Source: Allokutzneria sp. A3M-2-11 16
Lineage (GTDB): Bacteria > Actinomycetota > Actinomycetes > Mycobacteriales > Pseudonocardiaceae
Assembly (NCBI RefSeq): GCF_024213555.1
Contig: NZ_JANAVO010000001.1
Span: 310,001 to 374,000 of the forward strand
DNA length: 64,000 nucleotides
Direction of reading: 5' to 3'
A program made the position numbers and the translations under genes. This document shows, piece by piece, positions 50,547 through 59,870 of this stretch. The notes beneath the pieces are model-generated. The model worked only from the letters and a program-made list of their open reading frames with translations, was not told where the DNA came from and ran no database searches. Within the stretch, counting starts at the first letter, position 1; each line of letters opens with the position of its first letter.

Positions 50547-51029
50547 CTACGCCGTCGCCCCTCCATCACGTCGACTTACGTGATGGTCAATGGCTGTGTC
50601 TCCCATCGTCACCCTGGTATCGTTCGCCGCCTTTTTCAGCGCAGCCTTCTTCTGGCTACCTTCACGCATTGCTGCGTCGATCGATGCAGATGCCTCGTCA
50701 TGCATCTCCGCAATCGGCAAGTCCGGCACGGCTTGAGCGAGAATAGTCAGAAGCTCCCAGCAGTCTGCCTTTTCTTTCCTGGCGCGATCCTCGTCCGGCA
50801 CATGCTGATAGTCGCGAGATTTCATGGCCTCTAGATCGTGGCCCACGCGCTCGGCGTGACGACGGAGCGGCCCCGCAATCTCTGGGAATTGCGTCGCCCA
50901 ACGGGCAATCTTAGAAGAGTGCGCCAGCCGCTGCTCATCGATTTCTCTAGCGATACGTTCCCGCTCAGTCCGAAAATTACGGGCCAAGTCAGGTGTTGCA
51001 GAGGTGACGTGAGGAAACTTCTCGTTCAT
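50547..51029 (-). CDS. hypothetical coiled-coil protein
   Basis: A 160-residue, highly charged helical protein (RTERERIAREIDEQRLAHSS; VPDEDRARKEKADCWELLTI). No family. It is the last gene before the right end of the element, convergent with the Xre-NBR1 gene; the stops are 46 bp apart. Confidence 0.5.
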   Translation of the reverse strand: MNEKFPHVTSATPDLARNFRTERERIAREIDEQRLAHSSKIARWATQFPEIAGPLRRHAERVGHDLEAMKSRDYQHVPDEDRARKEKADCWELLTILAQAVPDLPIAEMHDEASASIDAAMREGSQKKAALKKAANDTRVTMGDTAIDHHVSRRDGGATA

Positions 51030-51606
51030 TACTAATGTTAATTATAAGGTAAGCGTAGAAATATTCAACCCATGCGCATTCTGTCGCATATACGGCCATC
51101 GTTTCGGGCTAGTCGGGGCTCAACCTGTGCCCTTGACCCACGTCGCGAAGACTCAGCAGGCCGCAGCACCGCCGCCAGCCATCAGCGGCAGGGAGAAGGG
51201 CTCGCTGAAGTCGCCAGGCGCTCAGCGGCCGTCTGAGGCGGCAATGGTGACGCTTCCTCGACGCACCAAGACGGCCCTTGAAGGCATCGAACCAAGCTCC
51301 CGCAGAGCGCTGCCTTGGTTCACGTCCTTCAAGCCGCGCCGCCATGCCGGTTTGTCTCCCCAAGACCAGCCGCTCGATGTCTCCTCGCCTACCCGGCGCC
51401 CCTCGTGCACATGATCTTGGGATGCCCCCAGGCGTCGAGCCCAAGGCCAGCGACGAAGGGGTATTCCGCTCGCGGCAGCAGCCTTTCCCACTGGTCAGCG
51501 CCCTGGGAGCCGTGGGGCGATCCACACGGCGACGCACACACCTAGTTGATCATGAGGGGATCCATTTCCCCTGGTAGAATGGGGTTGTCCGAGGGTGAAT
51601 AGGGCA
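51030..51606. other. right-end non-coding region of the element
   Basis: About 575 bp with ORFs on both strands, none with a clear start or protein-like composition. It includes the chimeric extension of 5' comM (stop at 51,495) and the attP arm GGGTGAATA at 51,593-51,601. It may contain a decayed gene. Confidence 0.5.
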
Positions 51607-51617
51607 TCGCACGCCTC
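51607..51617. repeat. right attachment site core of the integrative element
   Basis: TCGCACGCCTC, identical to the left core. In comM it encodes Glu-Ala-Cys of the Walker B region. The chromosome continues to the right as the 5' part of comM. Confidence 0.85.
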
Positions 51618-52529
51618 GTCCAGGAAGAGCACCCCGCGGTGCGCCCGGCTGACCGCGCCGGGTTTGGCCAGCCCCGTGCCGCCGCCGATCATCGCGGCGA
51701 TCGACAGGGAATGGTGCGGGGCGACGAAGGGCGGGGAGTCGATCAACGGCGAGTCCGTCGCCAGGGCCCCCGCGACCGAGTGGATCGCGGTGACCTCCAG
51801 CGCCTCCTCCGGGGTCAGCTCCGGCAACAACCCGCACAGCCGCTGGGCGAGCATGGTCTTGCCCGTGCCGGGCGGACCTACGAACAGCAGGTGGTGCCCG
51901 CCCGCCGCCGCGACTTCCAGCGCCCACCTGGCCTCCGGCTGGCCCAGGACGTCCGCGAGGTCGGCCGAGGACACCCGCGACGCCGGGGCGCGCTCGGGCG
52001 GGGTCTCCAGTCCCTGTTGGCCGCGCAGGCAGCCGATCACCTCGTCCAGCCGGTGAGCACCGAAGACCCGCATGCCGTCCACCAGCGCCGCCTCGGGCAG
52101 CGCCGCCACCGGGACGATCGCCTCGCGCAGTCCCGCCCGCCTCGCCGCCAGCAGGCCCGGCAGCACCCCGCGCACCGGGCGCACGCGGCCATCCAGCGCC
52201 AGCTCGCCGATCAGGGCGATGTTGTCCAGCACATCCGGCGGGACCGCCTGGGCCGCGGCCAGGATGGCGCACGCGATCGCCAGGTCGTAGCCCGAACCAC
52301 CCTTCGGCAGCGCCGCCGGTGAGAGCCCGAGCGTGATCCGGTGCGGCGGCCACTGCTCGCCGCTGTTGCGCACTGCCGCGCGCACGCGCTCCTTGGCCTG
52401 TTGCAGCGCCGCGTCCGGCAGGCCGACCAGCTGCACGGCGGGCAGGCCCGCGCCGATGTCGGCCTCCACCTCGACCGCGACGCCGTCCACGCCGAACAAC
52501 GCGACCGACCACGCACGCGCGAGCCCCAT
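51607..52529 (-). pseudogene. comM: 5' part of comM/yifB, cut by the integrative element
   Basis: Encodes the N-terminal Lon-like domain (GLARAWSVALFGVDGVAVEV; ITLGLSPAALPKGGSGYDLA) and the start of the AAA+ domain with Walker A HHLLFVGPPGTGKTMLAQRL, ending at HRGVLFLDEAC. Beyond the junction the frame runs 37 codons into the element and stops at 51,495, so the product would have Walker A without the rest of the ATPase core. ATG 52529 follows the yraN stop directly. Confidence 0.93.
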
Positions 52530-52901
52530 TCAGACCACCCCGCGGCGGTGGTCGATGAACGTCCTGCCGTCCGGCCGGCACAGCACCGCGATCACGTCGC
52601 AGCGGATCGAGCACCAGCCGACGCGGTAGACGGACAGCCACTGGTTCGCCAGGGTCCGCATCCGGCGCAGCTTCACCCGGGTGACGGCTTCCTCCGGGCC
52701 GCCAAAGCCGGTGCCGGAGCGGGTCTTCACCTCGCACACCACCAGCACGTCCCCGTCCGCGGCGATCACGTCGAGCTCACCGAGGTGGCACCGCCAGTTG
52801 CGGCTCAGCACCACCATGCCCTGCCGTTCGAGGTAGCAGACCGCCAGGTCCTCACCCCGGCGGCCCAGCTCCTGGTTCGCCGCCCCACGTCCCGTCCCCA
52901 C
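52530..52901 (-). CDS. yraN: YraN family (UPF0102) endonuclease-fold protein
   Basis: A 123-residue protein from GTG 52901 with GGGAGGAAGC before it; the longer frame to 52,943 is less likely. Motifs: NQELGRRGEDLAVCYLERQG, GELDVIAADGDVLVVCEVKT with the PD-(D/E)xK-like Glu-Asp...Glu-Val-Lys set. A Holliday-junction resolvase-like fold, function unproven. It stands in the conserved rnhB-DUF2469-yraN-comM order. Confidence 0.92.
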   Translation of the reverse strand: MGTGRGAANQELGRRGEDLAVCYLERQGMVVLSRNWRCHLGELDVIAADGDVLVVCEVKTRSGTGFGGPEEAVTRVKLRRMRTLANQWLSVYRVGWCSIRCDVIAVLCRPDGRTFIDHRRGVV

Positions 52902-53038
52902 GCTTCCTCCCTCACCGCCGGTCCCACCTCGACGATGCGGCATCCGCGAAGTGGCCGACGCCCTCCGGAGGCGATCTGTGGACAGAGACCGTCGATGTGG
53001 ACAACTAGGCGAACCAGGTGTGCCGGGGACACGAAAAA

Positions 53039-53065
53039 GGGGCGCGTGCCGTGCGCACGCGCCCC
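53039..53065 (-). terminator. intrinsic terminator after the DUF2469 gene
   Basis: GGGGCGCGTGC pairs with GCACGCGCCCC around CGTGC; on the reverse strand TTTTTCGTG follows. It lies 19 bp past the DUF2469 stop and separates it from yraN-comM. Confidence 0.85.
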
Positions 53066-53084
53066 TGTCAAAGCCCCGAGTGGG

Positions 53085-53408
53085 TTACTGGCCGAACGGC
53101 CCCGGTTCCGGCAGCCGCAGGTCCGGTTTGTCCAGCTCCTCCACGTTGACGTCCTTGAAGGTGATCACCCGGACGTTCTTCACGAACCGGGCGGGCCGGT
53201 ACATGTCCCACACCCAGGCGTCGGACATCCGCACCTCGAAGTACACCTCGCCATCGGCGTTGCGCACCTGCACATCAACGGCGTTGGCCAGGTAGAAGCG
53301 GCGCTCCGTCTCCACGACATAGGAGAACTGACTGACTATGTCGCGGTACTCCTTGTAGAGCTGCAGCTCCATCTCGGTCTCGTACTTCTCGAGATCCTCC
53401 GCGCTCAT
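53085..53408 (-). CDS. DUF2469 family protein
   Basis: A 107-residue protein from ATG 53408, overlapping the rnhB stop (ATGA). [20 protein letters not shown] and [20 protein letters not shown] are the hallmark of this actinobacterial family, always next to rnhB. Function unknown. The open frame further upstream is inside rnhB and is not used. Confidence 0.93.
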   Translation of the reverse strand: MSAEDLEKYETEMELQLYKEYRDIVSQFSYVVETERRFYLANAVDVQVRNADGEVYFEVRMSDAWVWDMYRPARFVKNVRVITFKDVNVEELDKPDLRLPEPGPFGQ

Positions 53409-54226
53409 GCGGTCCGCGCCCCTCCTGCTTGCGAGCCTGCCACCCCGGACACGGGGGGCACCCCATTCTGAACCACCCCGGCTCGATCGAGGTGCAGCAG
53501 CCCTGATCTGACCCGGCGCGGCGCGCGCATGCCGTGTTCGGCAGCCGCCGCGACCACGTTGGCATAGGACCACCGGTGCTGGTCACTCGGCCCGTGTTTG
53601 ACCAGCGCGGCGGAGTGGTCGGCGGTGGCGTAGCCCTTGTGCACGTCGAATCCGAACACCGGCAGGTCCTCGTGCATTCCTGCCATGATCCGGTCCCTCG
53701 TGACCTTGGCCAGCACCGATGCCGCGGCGACGCACGCGACCGCCTGGTCGCCCTTGACCACCGCCAAGTTCGGCGCGGTCAGCCCCGGCACCCGGAACCC
53801 GTCGGTCAGCACGTAGCCGGGGTGCTCGGCGAGCCGGGCGACGGCCCGCCGCATGCCCTCGATGTTGGCCACGTGCACGCCGATGACATCGACCTCGGCG
53901 GCGTCGACGACCACGACCGCGTGATCCACCGCCCGCTCCAGGACCAGGTCGAACATCCGGTCCCTGGCCGCCGCGGTCATCAGCTTGGAGTCGTTGAGGC
54001 CGTCCAGCCTGCGCACGTCGCCGGGGCGGAGCACGCAGGAGGCGATGACCAGCGGACCGGCGCACGCGCCCCGGCCAGCCTCGTCGACCCCGGCCACCGG
54101 CCCCAGTCCCCTGCGGACCAGGGTGGACTGCAGAGCCCATGTGCCGGTGCTGGAACGCACGACCGCCCTCGGCGGACGCGGCACGGGTAGCCGCGGACCG
54201 GGGGCGGTGCGCATCGTGGCGGTCAT
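53405..54226 (-). CDS. rnhB: ribonuclease HII
   Basis: Removes RNA from DNA-RNA hybrids. It has 273 residues, with [20 protein letters not shown] (the DEAGRG motif), [40 protein letters not shown] and [20 protein letters not shown]. There is an extra N-terminus of about 45 residues and a C-terminal tail rich in Gly and Ala. It follows lepB by 12 bp, in the lepB-rnhB-DUF2469 operon. Confidence 0.95.
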   Translation of the reverse strand: MTATMRTAPGPRLPVPRPPRAVVRSSTGTWALQSTLVRRGLGPVAGVDEAGRGACAGPLVIASCVLRPGDVRRLDGLNDSKLMTAAARDRMFDLVLERAVDHAVVVVDAAEVDVIGVHVANIEGMRRAVARLAEHPGYVLTDGFRVPGLTAPNLAVVKGDQAVACVAAASVLAKVTRDRIMAGMHEDLPVFGFDVHKGYATADHSAALVKHGPSDQHRWSYANVVAAAAEHGMRAPRRVRSGLLHLDRAGVVQNGVPPVSGVAGSQAGGARTA

Positions 54227-54238
54227 CAGCGCCGGATC

Positions 54239-55129
54239 TCAGTCCTGGCGGATCATCCGGGAGCGGATGCCCCGGCTGGTGCGGCGGAACAGCCACAGCA
54301 CAGGCCAGGCCGCGGCCAGACCGAGACCGGCCGGGATACCGGCCTGCCACGCGGGCGCGGAGAGCGCTACGGCCTGCGGGTTCGGGTTGTCGATGCCCTG
54401 CCAGCGGCTCGGCGGCAGCACGATGAACTGCGCCTTGCCGATCACGTTGGCCACCGGCACCGGCCCGTGGTTGTCCGCGCGCGAGTCCGAGGAGTTGTTC
54501 CGGTTGTCGCCCATCATCCAGAGCTGGCCCTCGGGGACCTTGACGGGAGCGAACTCCTCCTGCTTGTCGCCGCGGCCCTCCTCGTAGTGGATGTAGGGCT
54601 CGTTCAGCGGCTTGCCGTCGACCTTGAGCTTGTTGTCCGGAGTGCAGCACTCCACGGTCTGGCCGCCGACGGCGATCACGCGCTTGACGAAGTCGCGCTC
54701 GTTCGGCGGGGCGAGGCCGATCACCGAACCGAGTTCCTGGAACCAGCGGACGACCACGTTCTCGGAGCGGTTGTCCTCGAACTCGGTCTGGCTCCACGAG
54801 TCCGGTCCGCGGAAGACCACCACGTCACCGGGCTTGGGATCGGTGAAGTTGTAGGTGATCTTGTCGACCAGCACCCGGTCGTTCGTGCACCCGTAGCAGC
54901 CGTGGAGGGTCGTCTCCATCGACTGCGAGGGGATCACGTAGACCCGGGCCAGGAAGGTCTGGATCAGGAAGGTGAGCACCAGGGCGGTGAGGATGAGGAT
55001 CGGCAGCTCACGCCAGAAGGAGCTCTTCTTCTTCGTCTTCGCCTGCTTCTCGCCGACAGGGTGATCTCCGTCCGAGGAGCTCGAATCGGGATCACCCTGT
55101 GCGGCGGGCGAAGGATCTAGTTCGGCCAC
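54239..55129 (-). CDS. lepB: signal peptidase I
   Basis: Cleaves signal peptides at the outer face of the membrane. It has 296 residues, with an N-terminal polar stretch, a transmembrane helix (LPILILTALVLTFLIQTFLA), the catalytic Ser in VIPSQSMETTLHGC and Lys in DFVKRVIAVGGQTVECC, then GQLWMMGDNRNNSSDSRAD. A second transmembrane helix near the C-terminus (AWQAGIPAGLGLAAAWPVLW) fits the actinobacterial form. Confidence 0.95.
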   Translation of the reverse strand: MAELDPSPAAQGDPDSSSSDGDHPVGEKQAKTKKKSSFWRELPILILTALVLTFLIQTFLARVYVIPSQSMETTLHGCYGCTNDRVLVDKITYNFTDPKPGDVVVFRGPDSWSQTEFEDNRSENVVVRWFQELGSVIGLAPPNERDFVKRVIAVGGQTVECCTPDNKLKVDGKPLNEPYIHYEEGRGDKQEEFAPVKVPEGQLWMMGDNRNNSSDSRADNHGPVPVANVIGKAQFIVLPPSRWQGIDNPNPQAVALSAPAWQAGIPAGLGLAAAWPVLWLFRRTSRGIRSRMIRQD

Positions 55130-55162
55130 GACGCCAGGCTACGCAGGTCTGAACGACGGGCG

Positions 55163-55522
55163 TCAGGAGCTGCGGACGGTGTCGCGCTTCTCCTTGATCT
55201 TGGCGGCCTTGCCGCGCAGCTCACGGAGGTAGTAGAGCTTGGCGCGACGCACGTCACCGCGGGTCGCGACCTCGATCTGGGCGATGTTCGGGGAGTGCAC
55301 CGGGAAGGTGCGCTCGACGCCGACGCCGAAGGAGACCTTGCGGACCGTGAAGGTCTCGCGCAGGCCGCCGCCGTGCCGCCGGATGACCACGCCCTGGAAG
55401 ACCTGGACCCGCGAGCGCGAGCCCTCGATGACGCGGACGTGGACCTTGAGGGTGTCGCCCGGGCGGAAGTCCGGAATGTCGGAGCGCAGCGACTGGGCGT
55501 CCAAGGCGTCCAGGGTGTTCAT
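55163..55522 (-). CDS. rplS: 50S ribosomal protein L19
   Basis: A 119-residue protein; ATG 55522 gives the standard N-terminus [20 protein letters not shown]. Motifs [40 protein letters not shown] and [21 protein letters not shown]19 lies at the subunit interface. The frame is open further up but without homology. It follows trmD in the reverse direction by about 160 bp. Confidence 0.96.
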   Translation of the reverse strand: MNTLDALDAQSLRSDIPDFRPGDTLKVHVRVIEGSRSRVQVFQGVVIRRHGGGLRETFTVRKVSFGVGVERTFPVHSPNIAQIEVATRGDVRRAKLYYLRELRGKAAKIKEKRDTVRSS

Positions 55523-55680
55523 CGGGGGTCCGTCCTCACGTGTGCTTCGTGCTCTCCGCCTCGGGTCCACCCGTCAGATGACGAGGACATTCCCTGGGGC
55601 GGGAGATGGCTTGGTTGAGCGCGCCGGGTTGTTCCGCCCGGCATCGGCAACCTGTCCAGTCTGCCAGACGGGTTGCCCGG

Positions 55681-56445
55681 TCATGAAATCGACCCGGGTT
55701 GCTGCTGGTCACGCAACCGGTCGAGGAGTTTACGGTCCTGCTTGTCCAGCTCCGAATCCGGGAGGGCTTCCAGCAGGTCAGGCCTGCGCTCGAAGGTCCT
55801 CTCCAGCGCCCGGTCGCGCCGCCAGCGGGCGATCGCGGCGTGGTTGCCCGACCGCAGCACCTCGGGCACCTCGCGGTCCCGCCAGAGGACGGGACGGGTG
55901 TAGCTCGGCCCTTCGAGCAGGCCGTCGGAGAAGGAGTCCTGCTGGTGGGAGGCGGGGTTGCCGAGCACGCCGGGCAGCAGCCGGACCACGGCCTCCACCA
56001 TGGCCAGCACCGCCACCTCGCCGCCGACCAGCACGTAGTCGCCGATGGAGAGCTCGTCCACCGGCATCCTGGTCGCGGCGTCGTCGATCACCCGCTGGTC
56101 GATGCCCTCGTACCGCCCACAGGCGAAGACCAGGTGCGACTCCGCGGCCAGCTCCTCGGCCACGGCCTGGGTGAACGGGCGACCGGCCGGGGTCGGCACG
56201 ATCAGCCGCGGTGCGGCACCGGCGCAGACCTCGTCCAGGGCCTCTCCCCACACCTGGGGCTTCATCACCATGCCCGGACCGCCGCCGAACGGGCTGTCGT
56301 CGACCGCCTTGTGGACGTCGTAGGTCCACTTGCGCAGGTCGTGCACGTCCAGTTCGAGCAGGCCCTTGTCGATGGCCTTGCCCAGCAGCGCCTCGCGCAG
56401 CGGGGCGAGGTAGTCCGGGAAGATCGTGATGACGTCGACGCGCAT
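55681..56445 (-). CDS. trmD: tRNA (guanine-37-N1)-methyltransferase
   Basis: A 254-residue SPOUT methyltransferase that makes m1G37, preventing frameshifts. ATG 56445 ([20 protein letters not shown]) is the family start. Motifs include [40 protein letters not shown] and [20 protein letters not shown] (the trefoil knot). The open frame upstream covers repeat DNA and is excluded. Confidence 0.96.
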   Translation of the reverse strand: MRVDVITIFPDYLAPLREALLGKAIDKGLLELDVHDLRKWTYDVHKAVDDSPFGGGPGMVMKPQVWGEALDEVCAGAAPRLIVPTPAGRPFTQAVAEELAAESHLVFACGRYEGIDQRVIDDAATRMPVDELSIGDYVLVGGEVAVLAMVEAVVRLLPGVLGNPASHQQDSFSDGLLEGPSYTRPVLWRDREVPEVLRSGNHAAIARWRRDRALERTFERRPDLLEALPDSELDKQDRKLLDRLRDQQQPGSIS

Positions 56446-56480
56446 TGGGCCGTGTTCCGTAGGTCTCGTTCGATGAGAGT

Positions 56481-56626
56481 CTGCCCCGGCCGCAGGCCGA
56501 AGTCGGGTTACAGCGAGGTCGTTCCTGGCAAGACGGCGGGAAGACCGCGTACCGGTGTTGTACGTGGGCTTTCCGACGACGCAGCCAGGGGCTGCCCCGG
56601 CCGTAGGCCGAAGTCTGGCCACAGCG
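56481..56626. repeat. two hairpin-forming direct repeats between rimM and trmD
   Basis: Copies start at 56,481 and 56,592, about 35 bp each, sharing CTGCCCCGGCCG, AGGCCGAAGTC and ACAGCG. Each can fold by CGGCC-N3-GGCCG. They lie in the 221-bp spacer of an otherwise compact operon. Confidence 0.6.
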
Positions 56627-56666
56627 GCCCGGCTATCGCGAACACGGACCTGCGGAACACGGCCTG

Positions 56667-57176
56667 CTACTCGATGGTGAGCAGGCCGTCGGGCGGGTCG
56701 ATGACCACCCGGCCGCCCTCGACGTCGACGGTCGGCACGATCTGCTCCACGAACGGGATCAGCACCTCGCGCCCGTCCTCGGCCTTGACGACCAGCAGCT
56801 CCCCACCGGGACCGTGGGCGATCTCACGCACGGTGCCGACGGCGGTGCCGTCCTGGAGCTCCACCACCAGCCCTTCGAGCTGGTGGTCGTAGAACTCGTC
56901 GGGATCGTCGATCGGCGGCAACCGGTCCACCTCGACGGTGAGCAGGGTGCCGCGCAGCTCCTCGGCCGCCTCACGGGTGCCGACGCCGTCGAAGAACACC
57001 AGCAGCCGCCCGGTGTGGGGCCGGGCGGCCGCGATGGTGAGTGTTCTCGCCGAACCACGCACACCGAGCGCGATACCGGGAGCGAAGCGGTCCTCGGGCG
57101 AGTCCGTGCGGACGTCGATCACGAGTTCGCCCCGGACACCGTGCGGTTTCACCACACGTCCGACTACCAGGTCCAC
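56667..57176 (-). CDS. rimM: 16S rRNA processing protein RimM
   Basis: A 169-residue 30S assembly factor with N-terminal [20 protein letters not shown] and the PRC-barrel C-terminus [20 protein letters not shown] and [20 protein letters not shown]. It follows the KH gene by 15 bp in the rpsP-KH-rimM-trmD-rplS operon. Confidence 0.95.
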   Translation of the reverse strand: MDLVVGRVVKPHGVRGELVIDVRTDSPEDRFAPGIALGVRGSARTLTIAAARPHTGRLLVFFDGVGTREAAEELRGTLLTVEVDRLPPIDDPDEFYDHQLEGLVVELQDGTAVGTVREIAHGPGGELLVVKAEDGREVLIPFVEQIVPTVDVEGGRVVIDPPDGLLTIE

Positions 57177-57191
57177 TTCGTCCCGATTCGC

Positions 57192-57431
57192 TCAGCGGTC
57201 GGTGTCGATGACGTCGACGCGCAGGCCGCGACCACCGATCCCGGACATGACGGTGCGCAGCGCGGTCGCGGTACGACCGCCCCTGCCGATCACCTTGCCC
57301 AGGTCGTCGGGGTGCACGTGCACCTCGAGGGTGCGGCCACGCCGAGTCGTGATCAACTGGACGCGCACGTCGTCCGGGTTCTCGACGATGCCGCGGACGA
57401 GGTGCTCCAGAGCGTCCGCGAGCTCGCTCAC
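57192..57431 (-). CDS. khpA: KH domain RNA-binding protein (KhpA-like)
   Basis: A 79-residue protein: [20 protein letters not shown], then the GxxG-type loop [20 protein letters not shown]. Its GTG start overlaps the rpsP stop (GTGA). RNA chaperone family associated with ribosome biogenesis or small-RNA work. Confidence 0.93.
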   Translation of the reverse strand: MSELADALEHLVRGIVENPDDVRVQLITTRRGRTLEVHVHPDDLGKVIGRGGRTATALRTVMSGIGGRGLRVDVIDTDR

Positions 57432-57895
57432 GCCTCGCCGCCCTCGGCCTTCTCGGCGTCACCCTCGGTCTTGGCCTCGGCCTTGTCCGCCTTGTCGGCC
57501 TTCTTGGCCGGCTTCTTCTTCGGCGTGGTGGCGTCGATGCTGGGCTCGGAGCCCGCGGCCTCGAGAGCGGCCTCGAACAGGGCCTTCTTGTCGGCCTTCG
57601 GCTCCTTGACCTTCAGGGTGCCCTCGGCGGGCGCGGGCAGGCCCTTGTGCTTCTGCCAGTCACCGGTCAGCTCCAGCAGGCGCTGCACGGGCTCGGTCGG
57701 CTGCGCGCCGACACCCAGCCAGTACTGCGCGCGCTCGGAGTCGACCTCGACCAGGCTCGGCTCTTCCTTGGGGTGGTACTTGCCGATCGTCTCGATCGCC
57801 TTGCCGTTGCGACGGGTGCGCGAGTCGGCGATGACGATGCGGTAGTGCGGCGAACGGATCTTGCCAAGCCGCATGAGCTTGATCTTGACGGCCAC
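57428..57895 (-). CDS. rpsP: 30S ribosomal protein S16
   Basis: A 155-residue protein. [40 protein letters not shown] and [20 protein letters not shown] form S16; the last 70 residues are a Lys/Ala/Glu-rich tail absent from E. coli but normal in actinobacteria. First gene of the operon. Confidence 0.96.
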   Translation of the reverse strand: MAVKIKLMRLGKIRSPHYRIVIADSRTRRNGKAIETIGKYHPKEEPSLVEVDSERAQYWLGVGAQPTEPVQRLLELTGDWQKHKGLPAPAEGTLKVKEPKADKKALFEAALEAAGSEPSIDATTPKKKPAKKADKADKAEAKTEGDAEKAEGGEA

Positions 57896-58060
57896 GGGTA
57901 GGAGTGCTCCTCAACTGTGTTCACGGTTGAGCGCTCGTGACCAGCGTGGGGTTGCGGGTCAGAACGTCCAGGTGTCTAGGCGCCCTGGTCCGGCGAGAGG
58001 GGCCGGACAGGGCGGACAGCCAGCCATTGTGCCAGATCGGCGGGGGCCGGCGAACACACC

Positions 58061-58864
58061 CTAGGCGGGCATCACGCCGAGCACCGTCAGCAGCAGGCCG
58101 AGCGCGGGCAGCAGGTTGTTCACCTGGTGCGCGACGATGCTGGCCAGCAGGCGGCCGGTGATCAGCCGGGCCAGCCCGATGGGAATGGCGATGACCAGCA
58201 GCAACGGCGTCCGGGCCGGTTCAAGGTGGGCGACCGCGAAGATCGAGGTGCTGACCGCGAACGCCGCCCAGCGGCTCCAGCCGAGGCGCTCGGCGGCACC
58301 CCAGACCAGGCCGCGGTAGAGGATTTCCTCACAGATCGGCGCGATCAGCCACAGGTGCAGGAAGACCAGCACCGCGATGGTCGGCGAGAGGTGCACGCCG
58401 TCGAGCACGTTGCCCACGGCCGAGCTGGCCTCGTCCTTGCCCATCCACTTCGTCCACAGCGAGGAGGCGATCAGCGTCGGGACCAGGCTGATCACCCCGA
58501 TCGTCAGCCCGAGCACCACGTCCGACCAGCGCCACTCGATGCGCAGGTCGACCAGGGGGCCGTTGCCGCGCGTCCTGGTCGCGGCGATCCCGACCCCGGC
58601 GGCCAGCACGATCGGCACGGAGAGCGTGAGCAGCAGACCCGCGGGGGACAGCGGTTCGCCCGCGCCGGGCCGGAACATGGCCGCGAGGAACACCGAGACG
58701 AGCAGGAACACCAGCTGCGCCAACAGGAACGCGCCGAAGCCCCAGCGGTGCGCCTTGACCGGGGTGTCCGGGCCGTGGGTCGGTGCCGGGCTGCTGCCGA
58801 GCGCGCGGAGGTAGGCCGCCCAGGCGCGCACGCCACCACCGCTGGACTTGTGCGGTGCGTTCAC
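58061..58864 (-). CDS. CPBP family intramembrane metalloprotease (first of two)
   Basis: A 267-residue protein with about six to seven transmembrane segments. CPBP motif 1 is IAPICEEILYRGLVWGAAER (EExxxR), motif 2 FAVAHLEPARTPLLLVIAIP, and motif 3 IVAHQVNNLLPAL (HxxxN). Related to Rce1/Abi proteases; substrates unknown. It is followed upstream by a paralogue, probably from duplication. Confidence 0.88.
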   Translation of the reverse strand: MNAPHKSSGGGVRAWAAYLRALGSSPAPTHGPDTPVKAHRWGFGAFLLAQLVFLLVSVFLAAMFRPGAGEPLSPAGLLLTLSVPIVLAAGVGIAATRTRGNGPLVDLRIEWRWSDVVLGLTIGVISLVPTLIASSLWTKWMGKDEASSAVGNVLDGVHLSPTIAVLVFLHLWLIAPICEEILYRGLVWGAAERLGWSRWAAFAVSTSIFAVAHLEPARTPLLLVIAIPIGLARLITGRLLASIVAHQVNNLLPALGLLLTVLGVMPA

Positions 58865-58920
58865 GTGCGCCTCCGAGCGTCGGTGCTACCTGCCTGCCTG
58901 CGAACGGGATGCGGTGGAGC

Positions 58921-59808
58921 TCAACCGGCCGCGAAGAACAACACGATGGCGGGCAGCAGGTTGTAGACGGCGTGCGCCACGATGCTGGCGCCGATCCGTC
59001 CGGTGATCATGCGGGCCGTTCCCAGGAGCAGCCCGGCCGCGAACAGTAGCGGCATCCGGTCCGGTTCCTGGTGAATGAACGCGAACATCATGGTGGTGAG
59101 GATCAGGATGGCATACCTCGGCACCCGAAAATGCTCGAGCGCTCCCCACAGCGCGCCCCTGACCAGCAGCTCCTCGGTGATCGGCGCGCCGACCGCGATG
59201 AACAGGACGAAGATCGCCAGCCAGACCGTCTGGCCCTCGGAGAACACCGGCAGCCCGGCGACCGGCCCCTGCGGTCCCCCGTCCGGGGAATTGCGGATCA
59301 GGACGAACGCGATGATCCACGCGGGCACGAGCGCCGCGAGCCCGCACAGCACGCCCACCCGCACATCGCGCAGCGTCGGCCGGAAGCCGTAGTCCGCCAC
59401 CGGCCCGCGGCCGCGCATCCACGACACCACAACGGGTCCGAGGCCGAGCAGCAGGTTGGGCACGAAGGCGAGCAGCAGCAGCGGGCCGAGCTTCGGCGGG
59501 TCGGCGGGGTCGAACCCGCGCAGCTGTCCCGCCATCAACACGCTGATCAGCAGCGACAGCAGGTAGAACCCGCCGAAGCCGATGAAGAACGCGAGGAAGC
59601 CCCACTGGAGGCTGCCCCTGGCCGAGGCGACCTGCTCCGCCTCCCAGAACCTGGTGTGCAGCTTGGTGTCCCTGCCGTCCTCGACCCCGCGCATCGGCGT
59701 GCCGTAGGCGGCCCAGGACGGCTGGGGCTGCTGCGGAACACCCATCGGCGGGGTGGCGGCCTCGACGGGGTCATCGGTACCGCCGGTGTCCTGCCGTTGG
59801 TCTTCCAC
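58921..59808 (-). CDS. CPBP family intramembrane metalloprotease (second of two)
   Basis: A 295-residue protein. Polar, Pro-rich N-terminus of about 65 residues, then transmembrane helices with ITEELLVRGALWGALEHFRV, MFAFIHQEPDRMPLLFAAGL and IVAHAVYNLLPAIVLF. Same order of motifs as its neighbour at 58,061. Tandem pairs suggest related but distinct targets. Confidence 0.88.
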   Translation of the reverse strand: MEDQRQDTGGTDDPVEAATPPMGVPQQPQPSWAAYGTPMRGVEDGRDTKLHTRFWEAEQVASARGSLQWGFLAFFIGFGGFYLLSLLISVLMAGQLRGFDPADPPKLGPLLLLAFVPNLLLGLGPVVVSWMRGRGPVADYGFRPTLRDVRVGVLCGLAALVPAWIIAFVLIRNSPDGGPQGPVAGLPVFSEGQTVWLAIFVLFIAVGAPITEELLVRGALWGALEHFRVPRYAILILTTMMFAFIHQEPDRMPLLFAAGLLLGTARMITGRIGASIVAHAVYNLLPAIVLFFAAG

Positions 59809-59870
59809 ACACCCTCCTTACCCCGCGACGCCTTCGCCAAGACGCTAGCCGGTTCCGGGGCGTCGTCAGG

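Larger units (their letters stand above)
13857..51617. mobile_element. 37.75-kb serine-integrase integrative element inserted in comM
   Basis: The outer limits are two copies of TCGCACGCCTC (13,857-13,867 and 51,607-51,617). Deleting 37,750 bp leaves one copy and joins 923 nt of 5' comM to 589 nt of 3' comM: 1,512 nt, exactly 504 codons, with the Walker B reading LFLDEACEFGPRRL across the join. Contents: a serine integrase at the left end, an ICE-like module with tyrosine integrase, a defence and toxin cargo, and a second transfer module at the right. Many genes are lower in GC than the backbone. Whether it conjugates on its own is inference from the two TraD-like ATPases. Confidence 0.95.

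Noticed and set aside
51109-51540. Overlapping ORFs near the right end of the element
   Set aside because: Both strands open at once, no start signal, low-complexity products; may be decayed DNA.
13857-51617. Prophage interpretation of the element
   Set aside because: A serine integrase is common in phages, but no capsid, portal, terminase, tail or lysis genes were seen; TraD-like ATPases favour a conjugative element.
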